64,000 nucleotides of DNA from Boswellia sacra. Lineage: Eukaryota; Streptophyta; Magnoliopsida; Sapindales; Burseraceae. The stretch covers positions 780,690 to 844,689 of the forward strand of contig SNVD02013943.1 in assembly GCA_013180625.2 (NCBI GenBank), read 5' to 3'. Both the position numbers and the translations under genes were made by a program. The number at the start of each line of letters is the position of its first letter. Position 1 is the stretch's first letter. Shown piece after piece: positions 48,630-60,207 of the stretch. The notes beneath the pieces are model-generated. The model had not been told where the DNA came from and made no database searches. It saw nothing but the letters and a program-made list of their open reading frames with translations.

Positions 48630-50608
48630 TGATCTTGCCCAATTGTGATTGACAGTTATAGCGTGCTAAATGCGACTTCATTGGAGTTGGTCTTCTTGGA
48701 AATTATTAGGAACAATGGTATAGACTGTTACTAGCAAAGCTGTTATCAGATATCTGTTACGCATCTTTCTGACCTCCATACCATCTGGACAAGTTGTACC
48801 AAGGTAACTGGCAGATAGGCTCTTTGTTTTTGTTTGTTTGTTTTTTTTTTTTTTTTTTCCTTTGGTGTGGAGGTGTTCTCCCTCATTTTTCCTTCTAGGG
48901 AAGTCAGATAAGCTGATTTGAGTCAAGGTGGGTGTGCATAAAGACGGCAACAGATGTTATGTAGCGGACAATCTTCTTTCTTTTTAGCTAACATCGTCTG
49001 TTAGTTCCCTTCTATCATGTTTCTGAGAAGCTAGGACAGCTAAGAACAAGTAAGTTCTTTGAAGCTCCGTTTCTAGAATAGAAAGCTAGAAGGTACAAGC
49101 TGATTTGCGGTATTAGCATCAGTAAGCTGCTGATGCTTTATTGCTGCCTGTTCAAATCGACATTGCTCTACGAGTCTCAATCGTGTGGTTATTCTCTTTT
49201 TCTCAGAGAAACGAGCTTTAATGCCATTTCTTTTTCATCTGAAGGCCAGTTCAAGCTATCAGATATAGGATTTCCTTAGTTTTTAAGCCCTTTAGATATG
49301 AGTCCCTTTTTTCCTCCTTAGGAGCGAATCCCTTTTTGATAGCCTTCTTCCGTAAACCTGATACCTAGGGTAGATCAATTGACTGTGGAAGCTCTCCAAG
49401 GTAGCTATCAGTCTTTAACAAGGTTCCTTTTGAGGTCATTAAAATACCAATTTGAGGAAATGGAAAAAAGGTTCCGATTTGTGGAAACCAGAATAGTATC
49501 ATTCGAAATTTCGTTAGGCCTCATTTTCTTCACGGTGTTTACTATTTGTGTAATCGATGAGAGTAATTTTTTATTAATATGTAAATGTTTCACCCTTGTC
49601 TCTTGTCTAGAGCTCCAATGGAATTATAGTCTATTGTAGGGCTTAGTAATTCATTTCCATGGTTGTTTCTTGGTAACACCATAAACCCAACCCGGAATTA
49701 TTATCCACATTTAGTTTGGCACAACTCAGTGTCAAAGCCTGTATGCATTTAATTTTGCCCAATTTAATTTTCAAGTTTAATTTTCACTTCAGTTGATTGA
49801 TGACAATAATAATAATGACAATCATATGTTCATGCTTATTTTCAGGTGATGTGATAGAAGTGACAAGACTAGAACAAGAATTGTTCAATGCTTTTTGCCA
49901 CCCTCGTGGAAAAATAATCAGCGGAAGCATCCAAGTTGGTTGTGCGAAAGGTTTTAATACTTCGCATCAACAGTTCCACAGGTCAAGGATGGTCTGAAGG
50001 TTCATCATCCTTATCAATGTGTCCTTTCTTATGATTTTTCATTTGCACCTCTTGCATAGGCACTGTTTCTGCAATCACCAGAAATATTGTCATCCCAATT
50101 CTTCCCGGGTGAGCCTTGCAGTAACAATTTGCTTTGTACGGGCTCTTTAGGCTTATTTTGGATTGGTCATATTTTAAAAGTGTTAATTTCGTTGGTTGTT
50201 TTTTAATCTTTAAAAAAAAACATCATAATAATTTTAAAGTTCATGGACTTTGAATTTTGGATACGTTAAAATTAAAAATTAAAGTTTATTGCAGTTACCC
50301 TTTTATCTTCTCACATACAAAATTGATTAAAATACATGGAATGTTATTATGTATAAATCAAATAATATTCTTAGGGTTGGTTTGGACCTCTGGATTACGG
50401 TAAAATATCAATAAATGAATCTTCGATAAATAAATAACCTCGTTTAAATAATAAAATTTTCGAAGTTATAATCTCATAAAATGTGTAAGTTAATAGATTT
50501 TTTACGAGTTCTATTAAGCCTCAGTCTATTTATTTATTTTTTAATCTCTTTAGACCTTGTTTTAGAATTAGATGAGGGTAAATGTGTAATAAAAATTGTC
50601 ATCAGTTG
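48630..50608. other. region with no recognised gene
   Basis: One exon-like open segment (49846-49980) lies between TTTTCAG and CAG|GTCAAG. It encodes a stretch including TRLEQELFNAFCHPRGKIIS that I do not recognise. The part at 49060-49400 is less T-rich but also unidentified. Confidence 0.3.
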
Positions 50609-51470
50609 CACAAGCGGACCTACACTTGGATCAGGCGGGGCTCGGGTCTCCACTGAAAATTTAAAATTTCCTGATACCCTTTAAAATTTAAGAGTCACAA
50701 ATATACCTCTATATAAAAATTACTTGATTTTAACAAATATATCTTTATATAAAAATTATCATATTTTAATAAATATATCTCTTACCTTAGAATTCACCCT
50801 TAACTTTGGATGTATATCTCCTATCTTTAAATTCACCATTCATTTTGGGTGTTGTTTCTATCAAACCCTCTCACAGTTTCATAGTTAAATGAATTCATTC
50901 ATGGTGCCTCTATTTTATGTTATTGCATGATTGCAACGTTGTGATATATATATATTCGTATAATTTGTTTGATAGTCATTTAAAATATGCATAATCAAAA
51001 TGGATTTCAAAGATTATTGCAATATATATACTACAATCTAAGTTTTTATAAGTATTCTTTGAACTCAATTTATTATCAATATATTAATTTACATAGAATC
51101 TTAAATTTAGATGATTAAATAGTACAAAAAAATAAATTATCTAGTTATAGAATATCAAAATCCAAATATTAAATACGTTTAGCTCTCATATCAAAATCCA
51201 AATATTATTTAAAACATATTAGTTTAATTATTATCAAAAGACATTAAAACTTATATATAGGTTAGAAAACTTTTTCAAACTATAATATATTACCTAAGTC
51301 TTACATATGTGTGTGTGTATATATATTCAGAAATAAAAAAATAATTTAATTTTAATTTATCTGAAAATTATTTTAAATATAATTAAATCTTAATTATTAA
51401 TTTAGCTGCAAATTTAATTCTAAACCATATGGTGCCCCCTTTAAAGAAAAAATTTCTAGATCCGCCACTG
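50609..51470. mobile_element. hAT-like non-autonomous element
   Basis: The right end reads inward CAGTGGCGGATCTAGAAATT, a typical plant hAT terminus. The left end CACAAGCGGACCTA is a decayed match. The flanking octamers ATCAGTTG (50601-50608) and ATTAGTAT (51471-51478) share five bases, consistent with an old 8-bp target duplication. About 862 bp, AT-rich, no transposase. Confidence 0.6.
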
Positions 51471-51478
51471 ATTAGTAT

Positions 51479-52063
51479 AGCAATTAATGTTGATAGTTCG
51501 CCTTAAGAAAAATTTATATTTTCTCTTTAAATATCCTAATCTTATATTTTTTCTTTAAATATCCTAATCACTTTCCCCTATTTTCTCTCCAACTACTCTT
51601 TCTTTCACATGCCCCTTTCATTCATCTCTTTCTTTCTTGTCTTGTTGTGTTTTCTCTCAAATTAATCAAGATCCATTCTACCTTTGTCTTTCTTTTATCT
51701 TTTAACCAAATTCTTTGTGCATGACTAAGTTATCTATGCTCTTTCAAAGGTTAAAACAAAGAAATAATTTAATTGATTGGAGAATTTAGTAATATAAGAG
51801 GGATAATTTTTTACGTTAAAACCATCGATAATTTTTTTTTCAGCCATGATATATTTTTTAAACTCTAAGAGATGAAAGAATGTAAAAAAATTCAAACACT
51901 AGATCAAATAATAATTTAATTAAAGATTAAATTGAAGAAAAAAAGTCAAATACCATTAAAATCAAATAATAGTAGAATTAAGGTATTTGAAAATTCAAAG
52001 TTTTATTGTGAAGTCTCCTGCTATATATATATAGTATCTATGTATGCATGTATTTGCAGAATA
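51479..52063. other. AT-rich intergenic region
   Basis: A TCTCTTTAAATATCCTAATC-like sequence is repeated in tandem at about 51520-51570, followed by a pyrimidine-rich stretch. No gene recognised up to the FAR1-type pseudogene. Confidence 0.4.
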
Positions 52064-53172
52064 ATGAGTGATGTGTCCAAAGATTATACTGAAGCTACTC
52101 ATATTATTGATCCAAATGATGATTACATTCCATAGTTTGATCATTTACAGAGTCATAGAATGGAAAAAGGTCTGTTTGATGTTTGATTTAATTCAGATGA
52201 ACCAACAGAATCTCAAGATATCTCAACATCTAAATTATTTTTCATTTGATGGTGGCAATAATCAACTTTCAAAATATGATGTGATTGGTATGGAGTTTGA
52301 ATCAATAGACAAGGCATAGTCATTTTATTCTAAATACTTTAAGGTCATGGGGTTTAGCATAGGAAGAGGTACACTTGAAAAGAACAAGCAAGGCCAAATC
52401 ATAGTGAGAAGGTGGGTATGTTCAAAACAAGGGTATAGATTGTCAAAGTGGCTTGATAGATCTGATAGGGTCCATGAACCTAGATCAATAACAACACTAA
52501 GATGTACTATTACTTTCCGAATTTGTTTGGATAGGTCATATATGGAATTTTGTTGTGAAGGATTTTGTTGATAGTCATAACCATGAATTGGTGGCTCTAA
52601 ATCATGTCCAATTTTTGTGATCACATAGATTTGTGCAAGAGTCTGATTTCACAGTAGTAAAATCTCTTCATCACGTTGGAATTAAAACATCTCAGGTAAT
52701 GGATTGTATTGTTGATCAATCTAGTGCCTATGAAGAAATAGGTTTCATTTGTAAGGATTTACAAAATTGACTAGACAATAGTTGTCGTATTGAAATTAAA
52801 GATAATGACTTTGAGACAATCATTTCATACCTATTAACTAAACAAGAGATTGATCTGAGATTGCTTTTTTAGTACACAATTGCTGAAGAAAATAGACTTG
52901 CAAATTTGTTTTCGTGCGACAATAGTTCACAGTATGATTACCCTTGCTTTGGAGATGTTCTTTCTTTTGATTCCACATACAGAAAAAAATGCATACAACA
53001 AGCCTTTAGTTCTCCTGTTGGTTGTATTTATCATTGGAGGATAATAGTTTTTGGTTTTGCATTACTATCTAATGAAATGGTTGATAAATATGTATGGCTC
53101 TTAGAGACCTTTTTGCTGCAATGGATAATAAAAAAACCTAAAGCAGTCATTATAGATGGTAATAAGGCAACG
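52064..53172 (+). pseudogene. FAR1/FHY3-related (FRS) pseudogene, truncated
   Basis: The intact family consists of transposase-derived transcription factors with an N-terminal FAR1 DNA-binding domain and a MULE-type transposase domain. Here an acidic start (52064-52133) is followed by the FAR1 domain (about 52275-52440), showing GMEFESIDKA, FYSKYFKVMGFSI and VRRWVCSKQGYR. The MULE domain (about 52900-53172) shows CFGDVLSFDSTYR, VFGFALLSNE, KYVWLLETFL and AVIIDGNKA. Several stops (52134, 52317, about 52769 and about 52870) and frame changes break it. It ends abruptly at 53172, where an LTR retrotransposon was inserted, so any 3' part lies beyond the retroelement stack and outside the window. 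It could derive from a host FRS gene or from a FAR1-type MULE. Confidence 0.8.
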
Positions 53173-53710
53173 TGACAGGGAACCTGTAACAAATAGAAAA
53201 CCAAATCCAAAAGCTAACAAACAGCAACCTCGAACAAACACTCACTCAACTCTAATCAACAATCTGTCTAAAAAAAATTCTTTCAATATATCAAATAGTC
53301 AAATTTGGATAAAGTCTCATAAAATAATAATGAAAGCCTATATATATACTAATATAACCCTATTAGGAATTTGATGGAGAATCTGTAACAAGAAGAAAAC
53401 CAAATCCAAAAAACAACAAAGAACAAACTCCAACAAGCACTCACTTAACACTAACCAACAATTTTTCTGAATGCTTCTTCAATATATCAAAATAATTAAT
53501 GTTTGTAATCAAGTCTAAAATAATAATAAAAGCTTATATTTATGCTAATCTAACCTTATTGAGAATTTGAGTCAAATTAGGAAAAGTCAAAATCCCTAAT
53601 TGAGTCAAAATTCATAAATATTAGATTCCTAACTCAAATGAACCTTAAAATAAGAAAATGACAAAAATAACCTCAATAATCCTAGACCAAAATATTGCTA
53701 TCCTATATCA
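53173..53710 (-). mobile_element. 3' LTR of an LTR retrotransposon or LARD
   Basis: 538 bp bounded by TG..CA. Read on minus it begins TGATATAGGATAGCAATATT and is preceded by a purine-rich tract (GAATGGAAGAAT) suited to second-strand priming. The LTR contains two diverged tandem copies of a roughly 195-bp unit (starting GAACCTGTAACAAATAG at 53179 and GAGAATCTGTAACAAG at about 53374). It cuts into the FAR1-type pseudogene. The matching 5' LTR is not visible and should lie beyond the Athila insertion. Confidence 0.65.
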
Positions 53711-55503
53711 ATTCTTCCATTCTTGAAAAAACTTGACTTTTAGCGAGTTTCTCAGGGTGAATGTGTCCAAAATATGATGAAGCACCATGCTTTGTCTAGT
53801 ACAAATATAGGAAAGTCGTCGATCTAAGTCATCATTTCACGATATTCCAAAATCATAGATACTAGCAGTTGAAAACTTGGCAATGTTGCAATGACGGACA
53901 TCAATGTTGGCAAAGAAGCAATGAACATCATAAGAGATTTCAAAATAGTGATAAGCATGTCTTAGTTTGAGCATTTACCTTATGAAATTGACATCAATTG
54001 TTTCTTTGGAAAGAATTTCTTCACAAGATGGTTAAACTCCAATCATTGATTTAGAGACTTTTTCTTGAGATGGATGGATGATTTCAATTGGCTTCTCATC
54101 AACCATAGGCACAACTTCATCAACATTCTCTTTAGCATTGACATCACTAACATGTGTGGATTCAAATTCACCTTTTCACCCATAGGCTCTACCTTAATAG
54201 TACTCTCCTCAATCTTGACTTCAATATCTTTAACTTGAACCTCAACCTAATGATAAATGTTGTTATCATCATCCTCACTAAAATTAACTTTATGATTGAT
54301 CTTACTAAGAACATCATCCTCATGCGCACTTGGAACCTCAACAAGTTCATTTTTGATCGGCTATACTTGCTCACAAGGTTGTAGAATATTAGTGAGAATA
54401 ATCTCACAAGTCTCATATGTTAGGTGATAAGGTGTGTTAGGTGAAGGTATTCGATTAAGAGTAGAATTACTTATATCCAATTTACTTTTAAGTTCATCAC
54501 ATATGCTAATCAATCGGTCCATGCTATTATTCAATCTCATGTCACAAGATTCATTAGCTTAAGATCGATAGCTTACCACTCTTTTATGCTCATAGGTGTA
54601 GGGCTTCATTCCGCCAAGCACATATCTAGGCTTAAGATGTGAAGGTAGAAAAGTCTTCATTACTAAGCATTTTATCTCGTGCCATTTTGCAAGTCCTCTC
54701 TCGCTTCCTGCATATTTATGCTTAACCATCCGTCAATTACAAGCAAAATCTCTTAGTTTGGTTGCACCACAATCAACCACCATATCTTCTAGAATATCCA
54801 TATTGTAAAAATATTGCTCCAAGCTTATAAATAATTGAAGAATCTCTTTACCATAAGAATAGAAGTCAAAAAGAATAAATATCCCATAAGGACGAAGGAT
54901 CCTATAAAATTTTAAGTATTTGTTGAAAGCAATCTCATTATTCTCACAGTCATAGTTATTTTGGTAAGCCATAGAGACTAAATTACAAAAATCAGAAGGT
55001 ATAGAGGACTGCACAGGAATGGAACTACAAATTTTAAGACATTAGGGAACTTGGCAAACTTTTCAAAAAGGGGGCTGATTAATATTTTTCACAATAACCT
55101 AAAATTTTGACTTTTATGCCACCTTTTTTATGATTGGATGGTGACGACGAGACTTTTAGGTAGTAGATCGGAGATCGATTAGCACTCTAATGGCTGCAGA
55201 ATTTGACGCTTGAATATGGGAGGTGTAGATTCACAAAGACTTGATCAGTTTGGCGAAGGATTTCCAATTTTTGACAATGGCGTTAAAGGGCAATGGCTGG
55301 ATCTTGTTAGACAGCAACTAAGAAGATGATAGGTAAGGCGGTGATGGTAGATACGCATAGTAGCAAGGTAGTGGTTGTCAGTGAAGCTAGTTTGATTTTT
55401 TATGATTTTGAGAGGTTTCTCGTGTTTGTCTTGGGTTGGTGAGGAAGCGAAATTTGATAAGGGGTGGCCGATCTATAAATTGGTGAAAGCTACGTTGGGT
55501 AAT
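53711..55503 (-). mobile_element. internal region of the LTR element, with degraded gag
   Basis: On minus, an open stretch (55014-54733), then after a stop a block (about 54720-54560) with KWHEIKCLVMKTFLPSHLKP, resembles the W-x-M-K-x-x-M-x-x-x-F-x-P core of Ty3/gypsy gag. An acidic/Lys-rich stretch follows to about 54150. No protease, reverse transcriptase or integrase was recognised before the 3' LTR, so this is a gag-only or LARD-like element. The 55020-55503 part is unassigned. The region is cut at 55503 by the Athila element. Confidence 0.5.
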
Positions 55504-56919
55504 TGATGCGTTCGAAACTAGCAAGAATACTAGTCGCACAAGTAATAAAGTGATGAGTAAGATATCGTTCCCACGAGGATTGATTCTAATTGAATTTGTT
55601 ATTTTCTAGCAACAACAAACTAAATGAGGGGTTTTGTTGATTGATTAACTAAACTCAATACGAAAGCAAATAAAGAATAATACAATACAAAGTTAAATCA
55701 ATTGAGAAATACACAATGAAAGAAATCTGGTTAAGGGATCATTCTCTACCACAAGATATGTATTTGCGAATTAATCATAGAATTATCATCTAATTACACC
55801 ATTGAAATTATCAACCGTAGATAACAACAAGCTCTGTTATCCCAATCTTTCCTTACTTTGTTGTTAAATAAAACAGGCTCTTTATTTAATCTCTATCCAT
55901 TAAACAACCTAGAACAAGCTCTCTAAATTTAATTCAATGGATGCATTACGATAAGAAAGATAGGTTGATCTAAGCAATAAACACACAAGCTCGGATTATT
56001 TAACTTAGGTTGTATTCTCCAATTGCAATCTCTGATCACAATTTTGCTACTAAGGATTAGAAATTCAAGACAATTACGGATCAAGATTTCTACTCTAGCA
56101 ATAGACAACAACCAGATTATATTCAGTTGGCCATTCCAAATACAATCAGCAAGCAATCATAAGCATTAGATATGGGAAAATACAAGCAACTTCAATTAGA
56201 GAATTGGATAACAATTTCTTGCACAATCAACTCACAAAAACCATATCAAGGGCTTTGAAATCACCCTCAACCAATTCAGATTCAGTTACACATGTTTAAA
56301 AACGTCATAAATACAATACAATACATAAAAATTCCAGAAGATGAAAGGAAAATGATAAACTTAGCAAATCTGATGAAATCTCTTAGGATTTGTAGTTCTT
56401 CCTCTTTCCAAGCCTTCAATCTCCTTCAAGAACTCCAAGAGATGAGAGAAATCCAAAGATGCAGCCTCCTCCACGTTCTCCCCTCTTCAAGTTATGAAAA
56501 TAAAACCCTAAAATGTGTTTAAATACTCTGCTACAGTAACTTGCTACAGTGCTGTATTTAATAACATGCTACAGTGATATGTGAATTACAAATATACACT
56601 TCTCATACCATTTTTATCACAACTTTCGGTACACTACATAAATTCGTGAACCATAAATTTCTCCAAAAAATAGACTTCGAGAGCTTTCCAATGGTATATA
56701 GCATGTTATCCGGTTAATTGTTTATCGATACAATCAACTCCGAGAAATTGGTTGATTAGCAGCGGTGAAAATGAAGGGTTTTACTCCAATTTTGTGCAAG
56801 TTCCTCCAAAACTCCTACAAACATAAAAAACCACACAAAAACATAAAAATACCAAGGAATATAGCAAAGAAACATAGACAGAATTGATATGAAAATGATA
56901 TATAAATAGACACCTATCA
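55504..56919 (-). repeat. 3' LTR of the Athila-like element
   Basis: 1416 bp, TG..CA, alignable over its length to the solo LTR at 7394-8816. On minus the U3 promoter area has a TATTTAAA-type TATA (about 56515-56522) with three ACTGTAGCA motifs just upstream (about 56527-56576), matching the layout in the solo LTR. Confidence 0.93.
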
Positions 56920-56934
56920 AATTCCCCCACACTT
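56920..56934 (-). other. polypurine tract
   Basis: AAGTGTGGGGGAATT on minus, directly abutting the 3' LTR, where plus-strand DNA synthesis is primed. A second similar tract lies at 57637-57657, beside a palindromic ACATTGAGGACAATGTG motif. Confidence 0.85.
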
Positions 56935-58895
56935 AGACTTTGCTAGTCCTCGAGCAACTACAACGATATTAGATCGAAACAGAATCAAAGAAAAATTAAA
57001 ACAACACAAATGCTTCAACTTGCAAATAGGCCTCAAAGATTGTACTTAATTTTAACCAAAGGAAAACTTCAAAATTATGCACTTGATCAAAAATTTCATT
57101 TCAAAGATTAGTTTCGCTCTACTTTAATTCCTTGTGTGTGTGTAGAGCCATTTTCACATAATCACTTGTAACTCGGATGAGTTTATGCATAAAAATGAAT
57201 CGTATTTAATAGTAAAGATATGTGTATAAATGAACTCCATAGGCCTGCTTTTCAAGTCACTCTCCACTAATATAGACAAGCACAATACCAAGGATCAAGT
57301 AGGACTTTATTAAGCTTGTAACGTTTGGCTTGGGTGAAGTATGATAAAGGATAATAATTTGGCTCAAATCACCCACAAACACATAAATCATTCAAGATTA
57401 TGTAGAGCTCAACCACATAACATAAAAAAAAAATTCGTTCGAATTCACCAAGTGACTCCCCCAAATTTATTCAGAACACTCAATCTCTCTTTTTATTATT
57501 GTTTTTTTTAACACAAAAGAAATTATACCCCCACACTTTGTTGTTTCATTCTTTTGAATAACACTCAAGGGTATAGATTTTTTTCTTTTTTTTTCCTTTT
57601 TTCTTTTCTTCTTTTTTTTCTTTTTTTTAACTGCTGCAATTCCCCTCCCCCACACTTAAACAACACATTGTCCTCAATGTGTAAGTACGTGAAAGATAAG
57701 TACAGAGTGTTTTTTTCTTTCTTTCTTTTTCTTTTTTTTTACTAACACAATAAAACTCACTTGCATTGCTCATGGCACAATCCAACCTCCTTTAACTTCC
57801 CAAAAATAGAACATAGCTCAAAATGTAATCATGAATGATATACATGCTCATAGGTATTGGAGAGAAAAAAAATTCATTTGAGGTTAGGAAATCTTTTAGT
57901 GAGTTAACAAGAAAAAAAAAAATTTTCAGAGGCTCAAAAGGGTAACTAGGGATCAATTTCAATCAAGGTTGGCTAGTAAAGCTCAAACGGTCTAAAGATG
58001 TCCTAAATCATTTCCCCAATATTGCACAGTCTAAGATTTCGCCTCGAGTGACCATCAAACAGGTTCTAGAATTCATTAAAATCTGAAGAAACACTTAAAT
58101 TGCATAAACCTTCTCTAAGTAAACAAATAACTCAGTGATAATGACTCTGTACTCAATGTTGTGCAAGGAATCAAAGGTAAAGCAAAAACTAATATGCATT
58201 TCAAGCACACAGATCCATGCATCATTTATCATTTTCCAAGAGTTATTCTTAATTCAATCATTGTCTTATCATTGACCCACAAAATGCAAGAAAAGAGGTA
58301 CGTGGCGTTGTTACACCTGAGTCAAGATTGTATATTTCAACAATCCTTAGGACCAGTAGCCCGCAGACTTAAGGTTTCCAGCCTATATACCTTTATTATG
58401 AAAGAACAAAACAAGAAACAAGACGCTTCAAACAACATGAAATAAACAAACTACAGATTTATTTTGAGAGAATGCGTTTCAAGAGTTAAGGAAACCCCAT
58501 ATTCTGCCATTCTCAGGTTTTTCCACAATGTTTTTTTTTTCAAATCGAAACTGATAAAGACAAAAATACATAACAACTCTAGATTACACAAAACTAAACT
58601 TACTCATAAAATAACAAAGTCCAACCAGCCAGCAAACAAAAACAAGTCAGTTAGAATGGATCTAAAAAGTTTAGAAGTTAGCCTCTTTATTCAGCCATTA
58701 TAGATTGAAGAGATCCAGAATGCGTTTCAAGAGGAATTGAACTTTTTAAGCCACCACTCTAAAAGCCATGATTAGAAAACATTACCTGGGGCGAAAGAAA
58801 TAACCTGAAAAACTCAAAAGAAATGACATCAAAAATCTCAAATAAACACACTAAAAAGAAAGTAAACAAAAACGAAACAAACCAATAGATAGAGA
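56935..58895 (-). other. non-coding 3' internal region of the Athila-like element
   Basis: Holds T/C-rich stretches (about 57575-57630 and 57710-57740) and the second polypurine-like tract (57637-57657). No coding region recognised. GAATGCGTTTCAAGAG occurs twice (58470 and about 58718), hinting at a small duplication downstream of the LOG copy. Confidence 0.5.
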
Positions 58896-59545
58896 TTACA
58901 GATGGAGCGATAAATCCAGTCTACGCCTTTTATTGGCTTCTCCAAACCAATCTATCCGAGCCGTTGTTGGATCAGGTGAATAGACGAATTCTTGGAGTTT
59001 ATCAATTAACTCCCCTGCAGTTGAAGCTGTAACCAGGATTTGCCTCGCCGACAATGAGATGAAGTTTTTTTCTACAGCTTGATCAAGAAAGGACAACAAA
59101 CCATCAAAAAAATTATTGACATTTAACAAACCAATGGGTTTCAGATGGATGTTTAGCTGTGCCCAAGAGGTGATTTGAAATATCTCCTCTAATGTACCAT
59201 AACCACCGGGCAAAGCTATAAATGCATCAGATTTAATGACCATATGTGCAATACGCTCATGCATACTCGAAACCTGTAACTCTTCCCCCATGGTGTTGCT
59301 TACGATATCTCGTACAGCTAATGGTTTAGGGATAATGCCGAGAACTTTGCTCCCTCCTAGGGATGCAGCTTTTGACACACACCCCATTAACCTAAGACTA
59401 CCCCTCCATAAATCAAATGAATACCCCTCGCAGCTAATGTCCTACCAAGATCAAGAGCTGCTGTTGTAAACTCTCCATCTTTACCAAATTGCGATCCACA
59501 AAATACGCATATATTTTGGAATCGCCGAATTGGTGTTTTCTCCAT
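58896..59545 (-). pseudogene. LOG: intron-less LOG (cytokinin riboside 5'-monophosphate phosphoribohydrolase) copy with one frameshift
   Basis: LOG enzymes release active cytokinin bases from their nucleotides. On minus, an ATG at 59545 opens a frame with the LOG N-terminus (ICVFCGSQFGKDGEF, then AALDLGRTLAARGIHLIYGG). A one-base deficit in the G run at about 59403-59406 shifts the frame, giving a stop at about 59390. The rest is open from 59387 to 58896 (163 codons plus stop). It contains the MHER segment and the signature PGGYGTLEEIF, then SWAQLNIHLKPIGLLN, so the catalytic Arg and Glu region is kept. Counted across the shift the copy is about 216 residues, the usual LOG size. Plant LOG genes have several introns and this copy has none, so it looks like a captured processed copy. 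A product starting at ATG 59387 would lack the nucleotide-binding N-terminus. Confidence 0.9.
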
Positions 59546-59749
59546 TTCTACAATTGCTCTAAACTTGTGTAAGACAATGATGCACGTTAGGTATTATGCG
59601 ATTCAAGTGCAAGACAGGTTATAAAATGACATTTGAGAATATGCAAAATGGATGTATACACACATAAAACTCTCAAATTTGACACATGGGTACATAATTT
59701 CGGTGGGGGATGCTCGATGCAGATTTATCGCCCCAAAATTTGAAAAAAT

Positions 59750-59950
59750 GAGATATGCTTTCGGCGAGGTTTGACAAAACCTACACACTTGTCTCCCACG
59801 TGAAGAATGGAAAATGGAGATACACTTTCGGTGGGGGTTGACAAAACCGCCACACTTGTCTCCCACGTGAAGCATGAAAAGTAGAGATATACTTTCGATG
59901 GAGGTTGACAAAACCTCCACACTTGTCTCCCACGTGTACTTACGTCATAG
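59750..59950 (-). repeat. three 67-bp tandem repeats, each with a CACGTG G-box
   Basis: Units 59750-59816, 59817-59883 and 59884-59950, with a decayed partial unit before (from about 59699). Each contains CTCCCACGTG; the CACGTG hexamers are at 59797, 59864 and 59931. Each also contains a small inverted repeat around GGTTGACAAAACC. The array lies 0.2-0.4 kb upstream of the LOG copy on the same strand. G-boxes bind plant bZIP and bHLH factors, so an enhancer role is possible but untested. Confidence 0.85.
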
Positions 59951-60207
59951 GGTAGTCATATGGTTTGTCAAAAAGAAAACTTGAAATTAAAACAAACAAA
60001 ATCAACAAAAAACAATAACACAAAAACAACATTGATAATCAGATCAAACGAAACAAGAAAGAAATAAAATTCGACAACAACAACACACATTCAAATATAC
60101 AAGTATTTGTGATTGTGGCTCACATCTTCCTCTGGTTTTACGTCCAGTAACGGCTGAAACGCCTTCTATGAGTCGGAGATTTGCTTCCTATCCAGTTTTC
60201 TTATAAA

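Noticed and set aside
49060..49660. Possible nuclear insertion of mitochondrial DNA
   Set aside because: Composition differs mildly from the neighbours, but I could not match any organellar gene or known organellar block, so no claim is made. A BLAST against plant mitochondrial genomes would decide.
58161..58703. Plus-strand ORFs between the LOG copy and the 3' LTR
   Set aside because: Antisense to the retroelement, AT-rich, no recognisable motif.
59603..59920. 105-codon minus-strand ORF through the 67-bp repeats
   Set aside because: The repeat unit is not a multiple of three, so the translated units do not repeat; no domain.
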